Assembly: GCA_023014335.1 (NCBI GenBank)
Contig: JAECYW010000005.1
Location: forward strand, 124,001-188,000
Source of the DNA: Galerina marginata
Taxonomy: Eukaryota > Basidiomycota > Agaricomycetes > Agaricales > Galerinaceae
Direction: 5' to 3'
Length of the DNA: 64,000 nt
The position numbers were made by a program, and so were the translations under genes. Under the pieces are notes generated by a model. The model ran no database searches. It saw only the letters and a list, made by a program, of their open reading frames with translations, and was not told where the DNA came from. This document shows positions 1 through 11,976 of the stretch, piece after piece. Positions within the stretch are counted from its first letter, which is position 1, and each line of letters starts with the position of its first letter.

Positions 1-2930
1 TCGACTCTAATGAGAATTAATTCATTATGCACACTGGGCTCTAAGTTAGAATTAGTTACTATGAATATTTCTATTCTAATGAGAGGTCTGCTCGAAAAGG
101 ATACTCCCAGTATACTTAGTCTTCTTCAGATGCCACCCTCAGATCAGAGATCTTGATTTAACCATGCCCCCGTACTGCTCAGCGCGTGGTATTATTACCA
201 TGTGCGGATTCCCGACTCCTGACAGTGTATCCTAAATGGTCCGAGAGGGCGGCACCATATCGGGCGACAGGGTGGAAGCATGCATTATTGATGAGCGCCG
301 CCGTGTTCTGCGCGCTCCACGCGCAGAATTTTGCCGATTTGTGCGATAGGCGCCGTGCTCGGCACAGCGGCACTCCCCGTGTTCATCATGTTACCGGAGG
401 CGTTTTTCCAAATGCCCCTGCTTAGCCGACGACCAATTTGTTTTTGTCAATTCCCGCCTGCGCCCCGCCCCGCCCCCCTCTTCCAAATTTTACTTCCGCC
501 CAAAAAATTCCCAATCTTATCTTTCCTTCTCCCCTCGAATGTCTACTTAGCTTCTGGATTTTTCTTGCATTTGCCTGTATTCTTGGCCATGCCCGCCTCG
601 TTCTTGAACTATGTTCCATCTGTCTCCAATATCTACGGCTTCGATCGCTCTGCTGACTTTGTACCTCGACCCCCGCTCACTGATTAGTGTTTTGTTGGAC
701 CTTCCAACCAACCGAACCCTGAATCACACATCTGAGTTTCTCTATAGGGCACTCATTTTTTGTGTTATTGCACGGCACGCTGTAGGCGCGTCACCAGTGA
801 GTATTAAAGCTTCATACTAACAAATGGTGCTGCAGTACAATTGATCAGGAACCTTGTATGCGAAAAGGAGGCGCGGGGTATGTGAGGCCGTGCTCTGAAA
901 CGTTGCAAAATTAGATCGGGATAGCATTGGGTTAATTCAAGTGTTACTTCATTTGACGCAATGAAGAATTGTTTGAAGTTAACTGACTCTCAAGAAATGT
1001 CATCACACATTAGCCATATCTTATTCTGAGAACTTGATACGATAGGGCTTGTAGACACTCTTCATAAATTCCAAAACTATGTCTCATGACTATAAAGTGT
1101 TTCCTTTCAGTCCAGTACATACAGTCTACCTTATCCGCTTGTCTGACAGAACCTGCCTCATCCGTAATAATATTCAAGTTGCCAGGCAGTGTGAGAACAG
1201 AGGTATTGTAGAGTACTTTTAATGAACACTATGCAGCCGCTCTGTGAGAGGGTGTTGTCGCGCGTGCAGCGCGTCCGACAGTAACCTTGACGGTCGCATA
1301 CGGGTCGCATACTCCTGACGGGCAGTGTGCGGGCCGGGTAACTGAACCCTTCACTGTCGTCGTTTCGAACAGTGATGCGGTGAGCTGATCATCGTTCCTC
1401 ACGATCGTCTTGAGAATTTGATCGCCATGAAGAGCATCGTGTACCAGTAGCTACGGTCAATCTCCATCAGGGTGAGATCGGGATATTGTCAACCGCTTAG
1501 AAGCTTCCCGAGATCTTATCTATGCCCTATATTAAGCATTCTTGTTGGTTTATGCATAATTTACAAGGGGAATCTCATTTGCACAAACCGCACAGCCCCT
1601 ACCTCTTAGATTATGCATCGTTATGCATGACTCTGGCTCAGACCGTATTGTGCATAATGAATTTCTTCTTATTAGAGTGAAATTATGCACAATTATAGGG
1701 TCATTGCCTGCGAAATGCAACATCGAGAATAGAAATATGGAGAAATTATGATACATATGTCGTACCTGCTCTAAGCCATCAACAGTTTGACCTTAATTAT
1801 TCACTAAGGGCATGTGAATCCGCCAGAACCTTCAAGGTCGTGATTTAGCGCCGTGACATTCCAAGAAAGTCAAGCTGCACCCACTTTATTCCAGACGACG
1901 TCAAAGTGCCCGAGCCCTGCTATCGAGACCAGAGAAACTCTCCGGAAGCACGCTGGCCTTCGAATAGCTGTTTTAATTTCGTCAACATTCTGTCAAACTC
2001 CTTTCTGTTTTCTTCGCATTTTCTACCTCGTTGACCCTAGCATCGACCTCTACTTTTTTGCTTCGATATTGATGACATTAATTCTGGGAAAAAATGAAAC
2101 CACAGAGCTTATAAGACACTGGATTTTGGCGGCAACCTGAGACTTGCTGAAAAAATCTCCAATGTCGCTAATTTCACTGACGACGGAGAGGAGCTGGAAA
2201 TGGCCGTTAAGTGGAAGAATCACCCTTCAGGATTCGAAGTACGAACACCGATGGTAAAGCCCCGTGCCTTGGTCCAGTTCTGAAGCCATGGAAGTTACGT
2301 CAAATATGCAGGTATCGCTCTACCTGTACGACGGATGGTTGGAATTCTGGCGTGTTGGGGATGTGCTCAGGGGGGTCTCGTTATGCAGGAGTACGGCTTG
2401 AAGTTTTTTATTCCTCTATGCGTTGTACACCGACAAAGAATCTTGTGTGCGCGCGATTTGACGCGAATTATTGATGCCACAATCGCGACGTATAAACTAC
2501 ATTTTTTTTATCACACCTCGCTTGCATGCCAAACATTGGGCAGAGAGAGACTTAGACGCTCATTCCTCACTTAACACTTCAGTTTACAATAGCAATCCCT
2601 GTAATTTAAGACCGGCATCTTGCTCAATGCGTATGGCATATTCCGAATTCGCTATATGTACCTTGTATTCAACAAGTCGCTTTGAAGTATACGACATTTT
2701 TAATTGTCAATGACCATGTTGACCTTCAAAGTCTAGCCCAAGTGAATCATTGACGGACACGAGCTTGCCGCCAGCTCTTCGTGAGTTTCTGAAGGATCAA
2801 TACGAGATGGCTATCCTTTGTCAGTACTTTACATCGTAGACGACAGCGAATTTTAGTAGCCTGTCAATTCCGCGGGAGACCATTTGCAAGTCGTTCTGGC
2901 CATCAACATTTATCCTCTCATTTTAGTCTG
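1..2930. other. Gene-poor leader region, no gene supported
   Basis: I see no open frame with plausible start, splice sites and family resemblance. Short frames at 331-687 and 1853-2140 look like chance openings. A pyrimidine-rich stretch (about 455-540) and a cluster of TTATGCA/TGCATAA words (1551-1692) are the only visible structure. Confidence 0.5.
1551..1692. repeat. Small foldback with repeated TTATGCA words
   Basis: TGCATAATTT near 1554 is matched in inverted orientation by AAATTATGCA near 1680, with further copies of the word at about 1614, 1622 and 1652. The arrangement suggests a small foldback or MITE remnant. No clear target duplication was found. Confidence 0.35.
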
Positions 2931-2937
2931 TATATAA
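2931..2937 (+). promoter_or_regulatory. TATA-like box of the 3031 gene
   Basis: TATATAA lies about 95 bp before the ATG at 3031, a usual distance for a basidiomycete core promoter. No experimental support is implied. Confidence 0.45.
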
Positions 2938-3030
2938 TCGTAGTCGTTTACTTCAATTTACTTCAAACTATCAGGTCAATCACTCTTCTCCTCCATTCAG
3001 AACACCGTTCGATTTATCTCTAAAATCACC

Positions 3031-4136
3031 ATGAGCGAGACCAGGAAAAAGCAACTGAAGGAGGTCCATGACACCATTGCCAATCAGCTGAATGCGTCGG
3101 ACCTCCGTCAGCTCGAGACGATGGGAAAACATATAGTGGCAATGGAGGCCAACTTCGCAAAGGTCCACGCGTGTGTCAAAATCTTTGACGGCCTTGGAGT
3201 TGTCCTCGACGGGAATAGCCAAGTGATTAGGCTTGTTCCGGAATGGATGTCACTGCATGAGGTAAGTTTCTCGAGATGTGTTTAATGCTAATTCTGACGC
3301 CCTGTCTCATTCGATGTCAGGAATACACCTTTCTCATGAACAAATCTGAAGAAAACGCTACCGTGCTTAGCGAAAAAATTCAAGGTTGGGTTCTACCGAA
3401 TCTTTTTGAAGCGTAATTCAATTGTTCTGTGCAGATCTTTTGGACGTGTTTTTGCCATCAACCGCTTCAGCTGGAAATAAAGAAATAAAGTTTGACAAAT
3501 ACATCGTTGTTCGTTTTATTTTATTTCAACAACCATGCAGTAGCCTTACATTGTTCTGTAGGGACTCGAGGAATTTTACAGGACAGGAAACAATAACGTC
3601 AATCGGTTCTCAAGGCTTCGTGAAAATGTCGCCGCATTCCAAGAGAAGCTGCACGATATTACTCCCAGCCAGGCTGCCAATGTCAAGGAGCAGCTTAAAA
3701 TCCTCGATGCGGATATCCACAAGCTTGTAGAAGAGATAAGAGAGTTCGTACTTCTTGCTTTTCTTGACTTATAGGCAACACTAATGTGGCGTGCTAATTC
3801 TCTAGACCGGCGAAATTCGTGAGTTAATATTCTTGCCTACTTTCTAAATTCTAAAACTTAAACTTGTTGAAACAGCTCGGAGAATCGTGGTATAATTATG
3901 CTATTAAGCTCAAGGAAGGGTTGGAGAAAGTGAACAAGCTTTCTGCATCAAACGGGAACGCTTACGACGATGACGATCAGGCGGCCGTAAGTCTACTGTC
4001 TAACAGTCTAATATTTTTCTTCAGACAGCTAATATGTCTTTAGTTTACTAGTCTTCGCATGATGTGTCTCAAGAACGTCTATTTTGCTTTGCAAGAGACC
4101 CTGAACACCTATGCCCTGTCGGTCGCTCAGGCTTAA
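3031..4136 (+). CDS. Hypothetical helical protein, about seven exons
   Basis: I do not recognise the family. Exons that stay in frame are 3031-3261, 3321-3384, 3435-3508, 3562-3747, about 3876-3986 and 4044-4136 (stop TAA at 4134-4136). A very small exon near 3806-3818 is likely, because ACCGGCGAAATTC sits between good AG and GTGAGT signals, but its phase is unresolved. Donors are GTAAGT, GTTGGG, GTTCGT, GTACTT and GTAAGT, and a GCTAAT branch-like motif precedes the last acceptor. The product, roughly 250 residues, is rich in Leu, Lys, Glu and Asn with long predicted-helical stretches. It has no signal peptide or clear membrane segment, and a short Asp run (YDDDDQ) occurs before the last exon. 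The compact spliced structure argues for a real host gene; function is unknown. Exon boundaries may be off by a few bases. Confidence 0.65.
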
Positions 4137-7100
4137 AAGCACTGATCTTGAGGCTTTGGTGCAGGATTTGTGTTTGATTTTGATACATCCGTGCGCTTTG
4201 AAATTGTAGAACGAGTTAAATCCTCTCTATAGAATAAAATGGTGCACGCCCTGAATTATGCTAGATATTTTAATTCCAATGGTTGGCTGAGATCCCGAGA
4301 AGACATCCTGGGGGCAGTCATGCGGGAAAGTGAACACGTGATTATTCCGACTCGCGCCGCAGTGAATTAGCCAGGCCTTACCTGGTTACCAACTCGAACG
4401 CACTGATTTTCCAGCCAAATCCAACCACAATTTGCAATGACCTGTGGTTGTAAACTTCGCGAAACCCGTGGACCGCAACTATACCAACAACCAACAATTC
4501 TTGCGACAAAATCGTTAGTTGCGACCTGCCAGTGGTGAATTCGTCACGACAATCGCGGTGGACAACGCTGGCCACCTAGAGGAGCGCTGGCATTCCATTA
4601 GTTCTTAGCTCCAAGCCGAGAGAAAGTCAAGAACAACCTTACACGGTAGGCCTTTTCCTTATTATCTACTTATGAGTCTTCTGCATTTGTTAGACTCAAG
4701 TTCTACATCACAATCTTGCAGGTTTTCCTTTCTCATGCTTCCCATGCTCAGAGCGCGACAATGTAGGTGCAACGTCATGACTGCAACCGGCGCCAACTGA
4801 ACCACCATAGTTTTTATGACCGTGTATTTGTAGGCCCAGGCTTTATGCAGTGGCAGCACCCAAGAACACGAGGAACGCGCCTTCCAGAATCCCCCTCAGT
4901 TCGTCTTTCGTGGGCAGTGATATTAAGGCTGAAAACGGGTGCCTCTGAAAATATGCGAAGTAATGAAGGCGTCGTGGACGCGAGCGACTGGGCGGAACCG
5001 ATAGAGAGCACTATCTTCTAGGTAAGTTTGCGCTTTTCGCCCAACCGTTTCTGGTACCGTACTTGCTTCATCACCCAGACATGTTCTTGCTATCGTTGAT
5101 CATTCCCGATTATTATTTTCGTTGTGCTTACTTTCTTTGCCTTCATTTTTTTATCATACCTTCAACAATTCCGATATCTTATAGAGCGATACTAGCAAAG
5201 CTGGGATGGTGAGGCGGTAGGTTTGATCAATTATCGAGGAACAAGCTCTGTTGACAGGCCCGAACTCCATTCTTTTCTCTAGCTTTAGCACACGACTTCG
5301 ATCTATATTCCTTGTTAGCGCTATCTGCGGTTGTCTCAAAACCGTTTCCCTCCGAATTTCAGCCTGGATATTGGGAAAATACGGCGATTCTTCCCCACAA
5401 ACAGTCGCCGTATCCTTCTCATCATCACGGCTACCTCGACCAGCGCTATCCGTACCGCTACCACCACCGCCGCCAATTCAAGGTTTCGAGTCATTTGCGG
5501 ATGTGACAAGGTCGTCATGCCGAAGTCGTGGAGGGGCGCATACCGCGACAAATCTGCTCACGGAAAACATGGGATGGGAAAGATGGCTGACTTACGGTGT
5601 TCTTTTCCCCCAAGATGACTGACTGTCCTCTGTCGCCAAGGCGACTACATATTTGAGGTCTATCAAGTCGTCCCAAACCCCTCTTTCCTTCCGTTCCCAA
5701 CTTTTGTCACCCCACACACCTTTCGCTATTTCTATTCTGCAAATCTGCCGTGTAAATTCAATGTGATACCTGTGTGTTTGCATACTGTGAGAGTCAGTAT
5801 CTGATTTTGACTGACTAAAGATCCATTAGACACGGCAAAGTACGGTCACTCGACGCTCACAACTGGGTAATTTAGTAGGCGGCTATGGCGCCATTTAACT
5901 GACTATTTGAAGTGTGTTTTTGGGTCTTCCTTTTTCCTTGCTGCGCTCGACTGAGGAAGATTCGTTGCACTGAGGTTGGTAGCCCAGACTAAGTCCTTGT
6001 ATAAACAGGACGCTAGCACCAACGGATGACCTCGAAGTAAGCGAGGTGACCATGGTATGATCATGATCATGATATGGAAAAGAAGATGGCTTTCAGTATA
6101 TTTAGGCGAGCTAAAGCAGGACTATTAATAAAATGCTGTCTATGAGTTACAAACGGATGGCCGCGTCGAAATTTAGCTCGTCTCGTGAGATATTTCTCAA
6201 AAGCAAAGTCAGACGTCCACCTAGGAGGCATATTTATGCATGCGTGCAGGATGGTAGCTTTGCCGTTTATTTAAGTTGAGATGTGTTAAATTTAGCAAGA
6301 AGAAGCCGTTATCCCCAGCGTAGTCAGATGCTCTAAATTGTGATCCCTATTAGTATTCATAATAGAGGCCAAGTTAGGTTATGCAATGCAGTGCACAATT
6401 GAGTCAGACGTCCCGAATTATCGGTAGGCTCGAATTGATGGACTGACAGTGACAATATGGGCGACAATGAATTTTAAGAAACTGATCATGAGGGACATCA
6501 GCGCTCAGCCCCCAACGTCTTCAAGAATTTCTGCACTTTAGCTCTATAACAAACTTCACGCATATACAAAATTCCTCGCATTTCAATCAAATCTAGAGGG
6601 AAACAGCCGCATGTAAAAAAGTTTTCCTTCTGATATCGCCCCGGGATGAATGCCCGCCAACATCTATACACGCTTTCACAGCTTGGTGCCATAGTCGCTC
6701 CCTTGCGTGCTTGTCAGACCGGACGCCTGCTTCCGAGCCTTGCCAGGCTTCAGGTGCGCACTGTCGCCCTGATTGGCCCACTCCAACGGGAATGTTACTT
6801 CAGTGCTATGTGACTGGTTAAATTTGTTGTGTGAGTGGATCCCATATTATCTTGCTTGCGATACATGGTCAAATCACTGTATCTTACAAAAATATGCTCG
6901 TGTACGGTGTATCAGAGCGGAAGTGGAGGGAACTTGAAATGCGATACTCTGAAATTGATCATCAAACTGGTCATGAGAAAACTTGAACTCGAGATGACTG
7001 ATCGTCCAAATAGACATACGCTCTAGAGTGAGGATGGCACTGACATCGAGCGTCGCTGGCCTTGTCGACAACCTCCAATTATAGGTGTTACAAGTCCCAT

Positions 7101-7440
7101 GACTCCAGAGTAATTGGTCTTGTGGGCTTCAAAGCAGCGAACTGATTCCCTGAGGTTACCTGCAGGTCGACTAATTGAGCTAAAGCTCAAGCTAATAATT
7201 CGTAAATTCGCTCTGGTCGACTGAGCTACTCGAGTATATCTTAATACGGCAGTAACACCCATAACAAACATTGATAATAAATAGAATCATTTGGACCACG
7301 ACAAGATCTCTCGGATAAATAGTGCTGTCCAATAAGATGAGCGACGTGGATTCGGATATCCAATAGGTTACATCTGTCAAAATTTTTAATTGTGTACCGT
7401 TTTCCACTATTGGCCATGGACGACTGTCGATTCGTGCGAA
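4137..7440. other. Intergenic, no gene supported
   Basis: Frames at 5251-5622 and elsewhere lack start/splice structure and family resemblance. Part of the stretch (about 4968-5066) is a copy of a dispersed repeat also seen near 21.8 kb. An AT-rich palindromic run of TGATCA words lies near 6055-6075. Confidence 0.45.
4968..5066 (+). repeat. Dispersed repeat copy (family shared with 21.8 kb)
   Basis: The words GACGCGAGCGACTGGGCG, TAGGT(A/T)AGTTTGCGCTTTT and GCCCAAC occur here and at 21810-21870 in the same order and spacing. This indicates copies of one dispersed repeat. Coding content is not evident. Confidence 0.6.
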
Positions 7441-7465
7441 ATAACCGCTAACCCTTTTAATCCAC

Positions 7466-9241
7466 ATGCGGTTAACCAAGTGGTGTAATGCTAAAAACCT
7501 CATTCCACCATCACAAAATGGCTTTCGGGAAGGTTATCGCACAAATGATAACATATTTATCCTGAGATGTGCGATTGAAAGAGCGCAAGCCGAAGGTGTC
7601 CCGCTTTATGTTGTATTTGCAGACCTAAGCAATGCATTTCCTTCTACAGACCAATCAACCTTATGGCTCAAATTAAGAGCTATGGGTGCTGGCGGAAATA
7701 TATTTGACTGGCTACGTCTCTTATACAAAAATATGGCATACGCGGTTCGACATAACTCAGAGATGTCTTCAACATTTATCTCAAACATTGGTATCCTAAT
7801 TGGTGACACATCCTCACCAATTCTGTGGACACTTTACCTTGCTGATTTTTGCCTCCGGGAAGACATCGATGATATAATGCTTGCCTCAATTGTCATTGCC
7901 CACCTGGAGCAAGCAGACGACATAATTTTCTTGTCAAAAACAGCTGCTGGAGCCCAACGTAAGATGGATGCTTTCTGGAGATGGTGCAACATAAACTTCA
8001 TGGTGATAAATGCTACAAAGTCATTTCTCATGATATTTGGCCCTCCAACAGATGTTGCTACTCTCCCCAACTTTACCTTTGGGGGGGATAATGTAACTAT
8101 TTCAACTGAGCAAACTTACGTTGGCATGACAATTAAGTCGCCTAAAGAGGGTACCCGAAAGCTAAACCTCTTTGAGGAACACTACACAACAAAAGCAAGC
8201 AAAGCACGTGCCATTGGCAATGCAATATTTGGTCTAGAGTCCATGGTTGGAGTCCTGCCACCTTGGGAGGGAAAAAAATTATACTCTGCACTGGTTGACC
8301 CACACCTAATTCATGGCTGTGAAATCAGTTTAGACACAAACAAGTCTTCCCTGGCTGCACTGGAAGAAATCCAAGTGGCTTTCCTAAGACGACTTCTTGG
8401 GCTAAACCAACGCAGCATGCTGGTGCCGCTGTTTACCGAGACTGCATTGGTACCTCTCAGATTTCGGAGAATTGTTTTAGCACTGCGATATTTGCAATAT
8501 CTAATTGCCCTACCAAATGACCGATATGTTCGGCGGGCACTAAACGACTCAATAAACCTGGCAGCCGAAGGCAAAAACTCATGGGTGAAGGACTTGGAGC
8601 TTGTTCTAAGAGGCCTCCCAACCCCGGTCCCTCTCCCATGCTTAACTGGAGTCGCTCGAGTTAACTTAGATGCAACAATTCAAGCAGTGCTAAGGTCAAT
8701 GACTACTTGGCTGAAGTCAGCCATTGACAACTCTCCAAAGATGTATCTTCTACATGGAAGGATGGTAGCAGATAAGGATAGTGGGGAACTCAAACACAAG
8801 ACGATGCATTTCAGGCACTACCTGTCGGTCAACAATGCCAACCACAGGAAGGCCATAACACGTCTACTATTGTCATGCCATCCTCTTGCTCTAGAGCGAC
8901 TGAGATGGACAGAGCACCGAAGACCACGTATTGAGCAACATGATAGAAAATGCCGGTTCTGCAAAAGAGACATTGAAAGTCCAGAACACGCACTATTAGA
9001 GTGTGATGAGAACCCAGCACTCATAGCACTGCGCACAGATTTTTTGGCCGAAATATATAACAGGTCACCAAATTTGCCCAAAATTGGGACCATGAATAGC
9101 AAAGACCTGCTCTGCCACATGGTTGCACAAACACACACAATTAAATTGCTCGCAAAATATACACATGAGGTCCTTGCTCTATATGATGCTGTTCCTATCT
9201 ATGTCCCACCACTACCCGTCCACTGGATGATTATGTCCTGA
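7466..9241 (+). CDS. LINE reverse transcriptase, C-terminal part
   Basis: A 591-residue open frame with no internal stop. It matches the core of a non-LTR reverse transcriptase: FADLSNAFPSTD (about residue 51, first catalytic Asp), GDTSSPILW (about 113) and the catalytic block ADDIIFLS (about 150, second and third Asp). Near residues 496-514 there is a C-x2-C...H...C zinc knuckle (CRFCKRD...EHALLEC), as in many LINE ORF2 C-termini. The N-terminal endonuclease and the first RT fingers are missing, so the ATG at 7466 is an internal Met rather than a native start. The intact frame suggests a fairly young insertion that cannot move on its own. Confidence 0.85.
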   Translation: MRLTKWCNAKNLIPPSQNGFREGYRTNDNIFILRCAIERAQAEGVPLYVVFADLSNAFPSTDQSTLWLKLRAMGAGGNIFDWLRLLYKNMAYAVRHNSEMSSTFISNIGILIGDTSSPILWTLYLADFCLREDIDDIMLASIVIAHLEQADDIIFLSKTAAGAQRKMDAFWRWCNINFMVINATKSFLMIFGPPTDVATLPNFTFGGDNVTISTEQTYVGMTIKSPKEGTRKLNLFEEHYTTKASKARAIGNAIFGLESMVGVLPPWEGKKLYSALVDPHLIHGCEISLDTNKSSLAALEEIQVAFLRRLLGLNQRSMLVPLFTETALVPLRFRRIVLALRYLQYLIALPNDRYVRRALNDSINLAAEGKNSWVKDLELVLRGLPTPVPLPCLTGVARVNLDATIQAVLRSMTTWLKSAIDNSPKMYLLHGRMVADKDSGELKHKTMHFRHYLSVNNANHRKAITRLLLSCHPLALERLRWTEHRRPRIEQHDRKCRFCKRDIESPEHALLECDENPALIALRTDFLAEIYNRSPNLPKIGTMNSKDLLCHMVAQTHTIKLLAKYTHEVLALYDAVPIYVPPLPVHWMIMS

Positions 9242-9414
9242 GTGGGAACTTGAAGTTTCTTTGCCCTGTGTACGGTATCGTGAGGGCGGCCTTAAAAGCG
9301 GTGCGGCTTGATAGGTATTGGTGCACAGGGTCCGGGATGACACATGAGAGGAGCTTGCACGTGTGTTAATACTCTCGGAAACCCGGTGTTCAGCCATTGG
9401 ACCATGCCGGTTAA

Positions 9415-9437
9415 TCTACTACTACTACTACTACTAC
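9415..9437 (+). repeat. (CTA)n tail of the LINE
   Basis: Seven to eight CTA units directly follow the LINE 3' untranslated region. Several LINE clades end in short tandem repeats instead of poly(A), so I read it as the 3' terminus of the element. Confidence 0.75.
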
Positions 9438-10032
9438 CAGACTAGGTCGCCTCCATCTTTTCGGACAACTGACATTTCTACCCGCGGTCCATGAATTGAG
9501 GTGGAACATCGACTCGACGGATATTAGTCCTGTCTTCTGGCCTAGCCTTAGACCAAGACCAGTTCTCCTGGCATTATACGGACCGAAAACGGTAAATAAA
9601 TAGAAATTTCCTCCGGATCTACGTCTAGAAACCAAAATATCTTCCTAGGACCTGTTTATACTTAGTTGATTAAAACCGGTTTTGCGGAGGCTGCCAGAAA
9701 TGTGAGAACACGAACGACCGTTAACTGGACCGCGATTAATGGTCTTCACCGATCCTCCAAACTTGCGGCTCTAGTCAGCATAAATCCAGTTCTGCTATGT
9801 TCATTTTGCGGTCTTGTTAACGCCCTTCCAGACGCCACATACGGCGGCAAAGATCCCCAGAAGTCTTAGATGGTCGGCGTATTTTTAACCATTTCCCATC
9901 CTTAAAAAAGGTGAACACACCAGGCAATTTTCACATGGAAAGTATGTAGCCCTGAAGCCCGATAAGCAGAAAATTCCCTGGAACCATTTAGTATAAGTTC
10001 CGGCCCAAGCTGTGAGTGCCATAAGAGACAAA
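9438..10032. other. Intergenic, upstream of the DUF6534 gene
   Basis: No gene seen. A TATAAG sequence near 9991 lies about 40 bp before the ATG at 10033 and may serve as its core promoter. Confidence 0.4.
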
Positions 10033-11976
10033 ATGAGCAGCCCACTCGATTCAACCTACGGATTTTGGCTTATAACTCTCTTCCTTCAGATCCTGTAGGT
10101 TCATTGTAGCAATTAAGGTGAACTGACGTTCATCTATGCTTCTTAGCCTCCAAGGATGTGCCTTTCTGCAGGCCTGGCTCTATTTTCATTGGTACTCAAA
10201 GGACCACGGGAGCATCAAGGCAATGGTAAGTGATTCTTTGAACGCGCATAATTTGCATGCTGAGAAATGTCATAGGTGGCTGCACTAGTGTCAGTCTAAA
10301 CCCAATACTTATTTAGTACAGAGTACTTAGTTCGAATCTCAGCGTGATCGAGACATTCCAAGTTGTTACCGTTTTTCAAGTCACATACGTCTATCTGATC
10401 GACGGATTTGGAAACGCCCCTGGCCTCCTGTTGGTTCATTGGCAAGGCATTCCCGATGCTACCTCCGTTTAACGCTAACCATTCCATCACGACTTTCCAG
10501 GCAAGATTCAGTAGGTCTTTGTGAATTAAGCCTCAAGTAGATTCACTAATCGAAAAAAATCACATAGGCTCAGCTTTGTGCAACGGTACGACATGTCTTG
10601 CTTACGGGTAGATGAAACTCAAGGCGAAGCCTACAGTATCTTTCAGCATTTATTGTGCAGATGTAAGTCGTTAACCTTCAACCCAAAACTTACATTTAAT
10701 GGAGCAACACACCAGGTACTTTGCATCTTGCATCTACGTCTGTGAGATACTGTTTCCCCTAACTTCAGCATAATGGAGATGTGATGCTACGTGACTCAGT
10801 AAACAAGAAAAATAAGATCCTTTCCAGCATTATTGTACATAGCCAAGTCTCCCATCACTTATCGCCGAAAGGTACTGACACATATATAACTTGCAGGTGT
10901 TAACGGCGTTGGTTGCAATTGGTTTGTTATAAAACTCGTTTTAAGAGGCAGAGATTTCCTCTGACATGATAAAAACGACCATTATAGGATCTGGACTTGG
11001 TGAGCGTGTAATTTCTATTCTGTATCCCGGTGAAATGGGCTAATCACTGGATGCATTACACCCTCCCAGCCCAAACTATAATCAGGTAAATAACCCCAAT
11101 GCAGAGATCATAATCACAGAACTTACTTATTCTATCGCTATTTCGACAGTGGTCGGCTAGTATCGTTTACCCAGCTTGGGAGCACAAAGGTCCGTACATT
11201 CGCTGTCTGATTCGTTATTCGTAGATAACTCTGTGACGAATACCAGCCCATCACAACGCTCCAGGCAGCAGCTGCTCTGATCTGCGATGTTGTGATCACT
11301 GCTTCCCTTGTGTATACTTTGGGAAAGCATAAGGGTGGTGTCAGAAGGTGCGTCAATGTGTTGACGCGAGTTAAGCTTACTGATCTTCCTTCAAAATAGG
11401 ACCAACTCCTTGTTGAGCACCCTTATGATCAATGCTGTTAACCGTGGAATGCTGACAGCAGTCTGTGCTGCACTGAATTTAATTCTGGTTAGTAAATCCC
11501 CTTTCTTGTTGTTCCCCAGTCATATCGAATCACAGTTTATCGTCGTTCCTGGGACTTTTTATTTTTTTATTGGCCTTAAAATGAGCGGAAAACGTGGGTC
11601 AAACTTCTATTGTACCGGGTTTTGAGCACTGACCTAACCCCGCCCAGTATACATGAACAGTGCATTGGCAACGTATAACCGTCCATATTGGTTGTCTTCC
11701 CAATCATAAAATTATTTAATAGCCTTAATTCGCGCCAACACATCGCTAAGAAATCTGGTTTTTATGAAGCATCAGAGATGCGCCCCTCCCGGACGGAAGG
11801 GACGTCCTCCAACACGATAAAACTGGACTCTGTTCATGACGACATTCGTATCATTGTTACTCAGCAAGCTGAAATGGAACGGGTAAAAACCTGTATTTTC
11901 TTTATGTTCTGAGATGCTTATTACTACTTAACCCAAGGATTACAAACGCCCAACATTCATGGAAGGAATGTTGTAG
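10033..11976 (+). CDS. DUF6534-type seven-helix membrane protein
   Basis: Multi-exon gene. Well-supported exons are 10033-10094 and 10147-10225 (first helices, WLYFHWYSKD after helix 1), about 10331-10475 (helix block FQVTYVYLIDGFGN), about 11247-11353, then several short exons from about 11400, and a last exon 11938-11976 (stop TAG 11974-11976). The diagnostic C-terminal blocks are RTNSLLSTLMINAVNRGMLT, LYMNSALATLNSRQ and a hydrophilic tail. Many basidiomycete membrane proteins annotated DUF6534 have this order: six to seven hydrophobic helices, then the conserved T-x-S-L-x-x-L-M and Y-x-N-S-x-L-A-x-L-N-x-R motifs. Their function is unknown; a receptor-like role has only been suggested. Exons between about 10475 and 11246 are not resolved, and a degraded middle cannot be excluded. 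Confidence 0.75.

Larger units (their letters stand above)
7442..9437 (+). mobile_element. 5'-truncated non-LTR retrotransposon (LINE)
   Basis: The element holds the reverse-transcriptase ORF at 7466-9241, a 3' untranslated region of about 170 bp and a (CTA)n tail at 9415-9437. Upstream of 7466 the frame runs back only a few codons before a stop, and the endonuclease, ORF1 and first RT blocks are absent. This is the usual 5' truncation of LINE copies. The left border is therefore approximate and no target duplication was resolved. Confidence 0.8.

Noticed and set aside
9415..9437. CTA repeats as an independent microsatellite
   Set aside because: Position directly after the LINE 3' untranslated region makes a LINE tail the simpler reading.
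10321..10360. TTCGAATC, a tRNA T-loop-like sequence
   Set aside because: No matching acceptor, D or anticodon arms nearby; it lies inside an exon of the DUF6534 gene.
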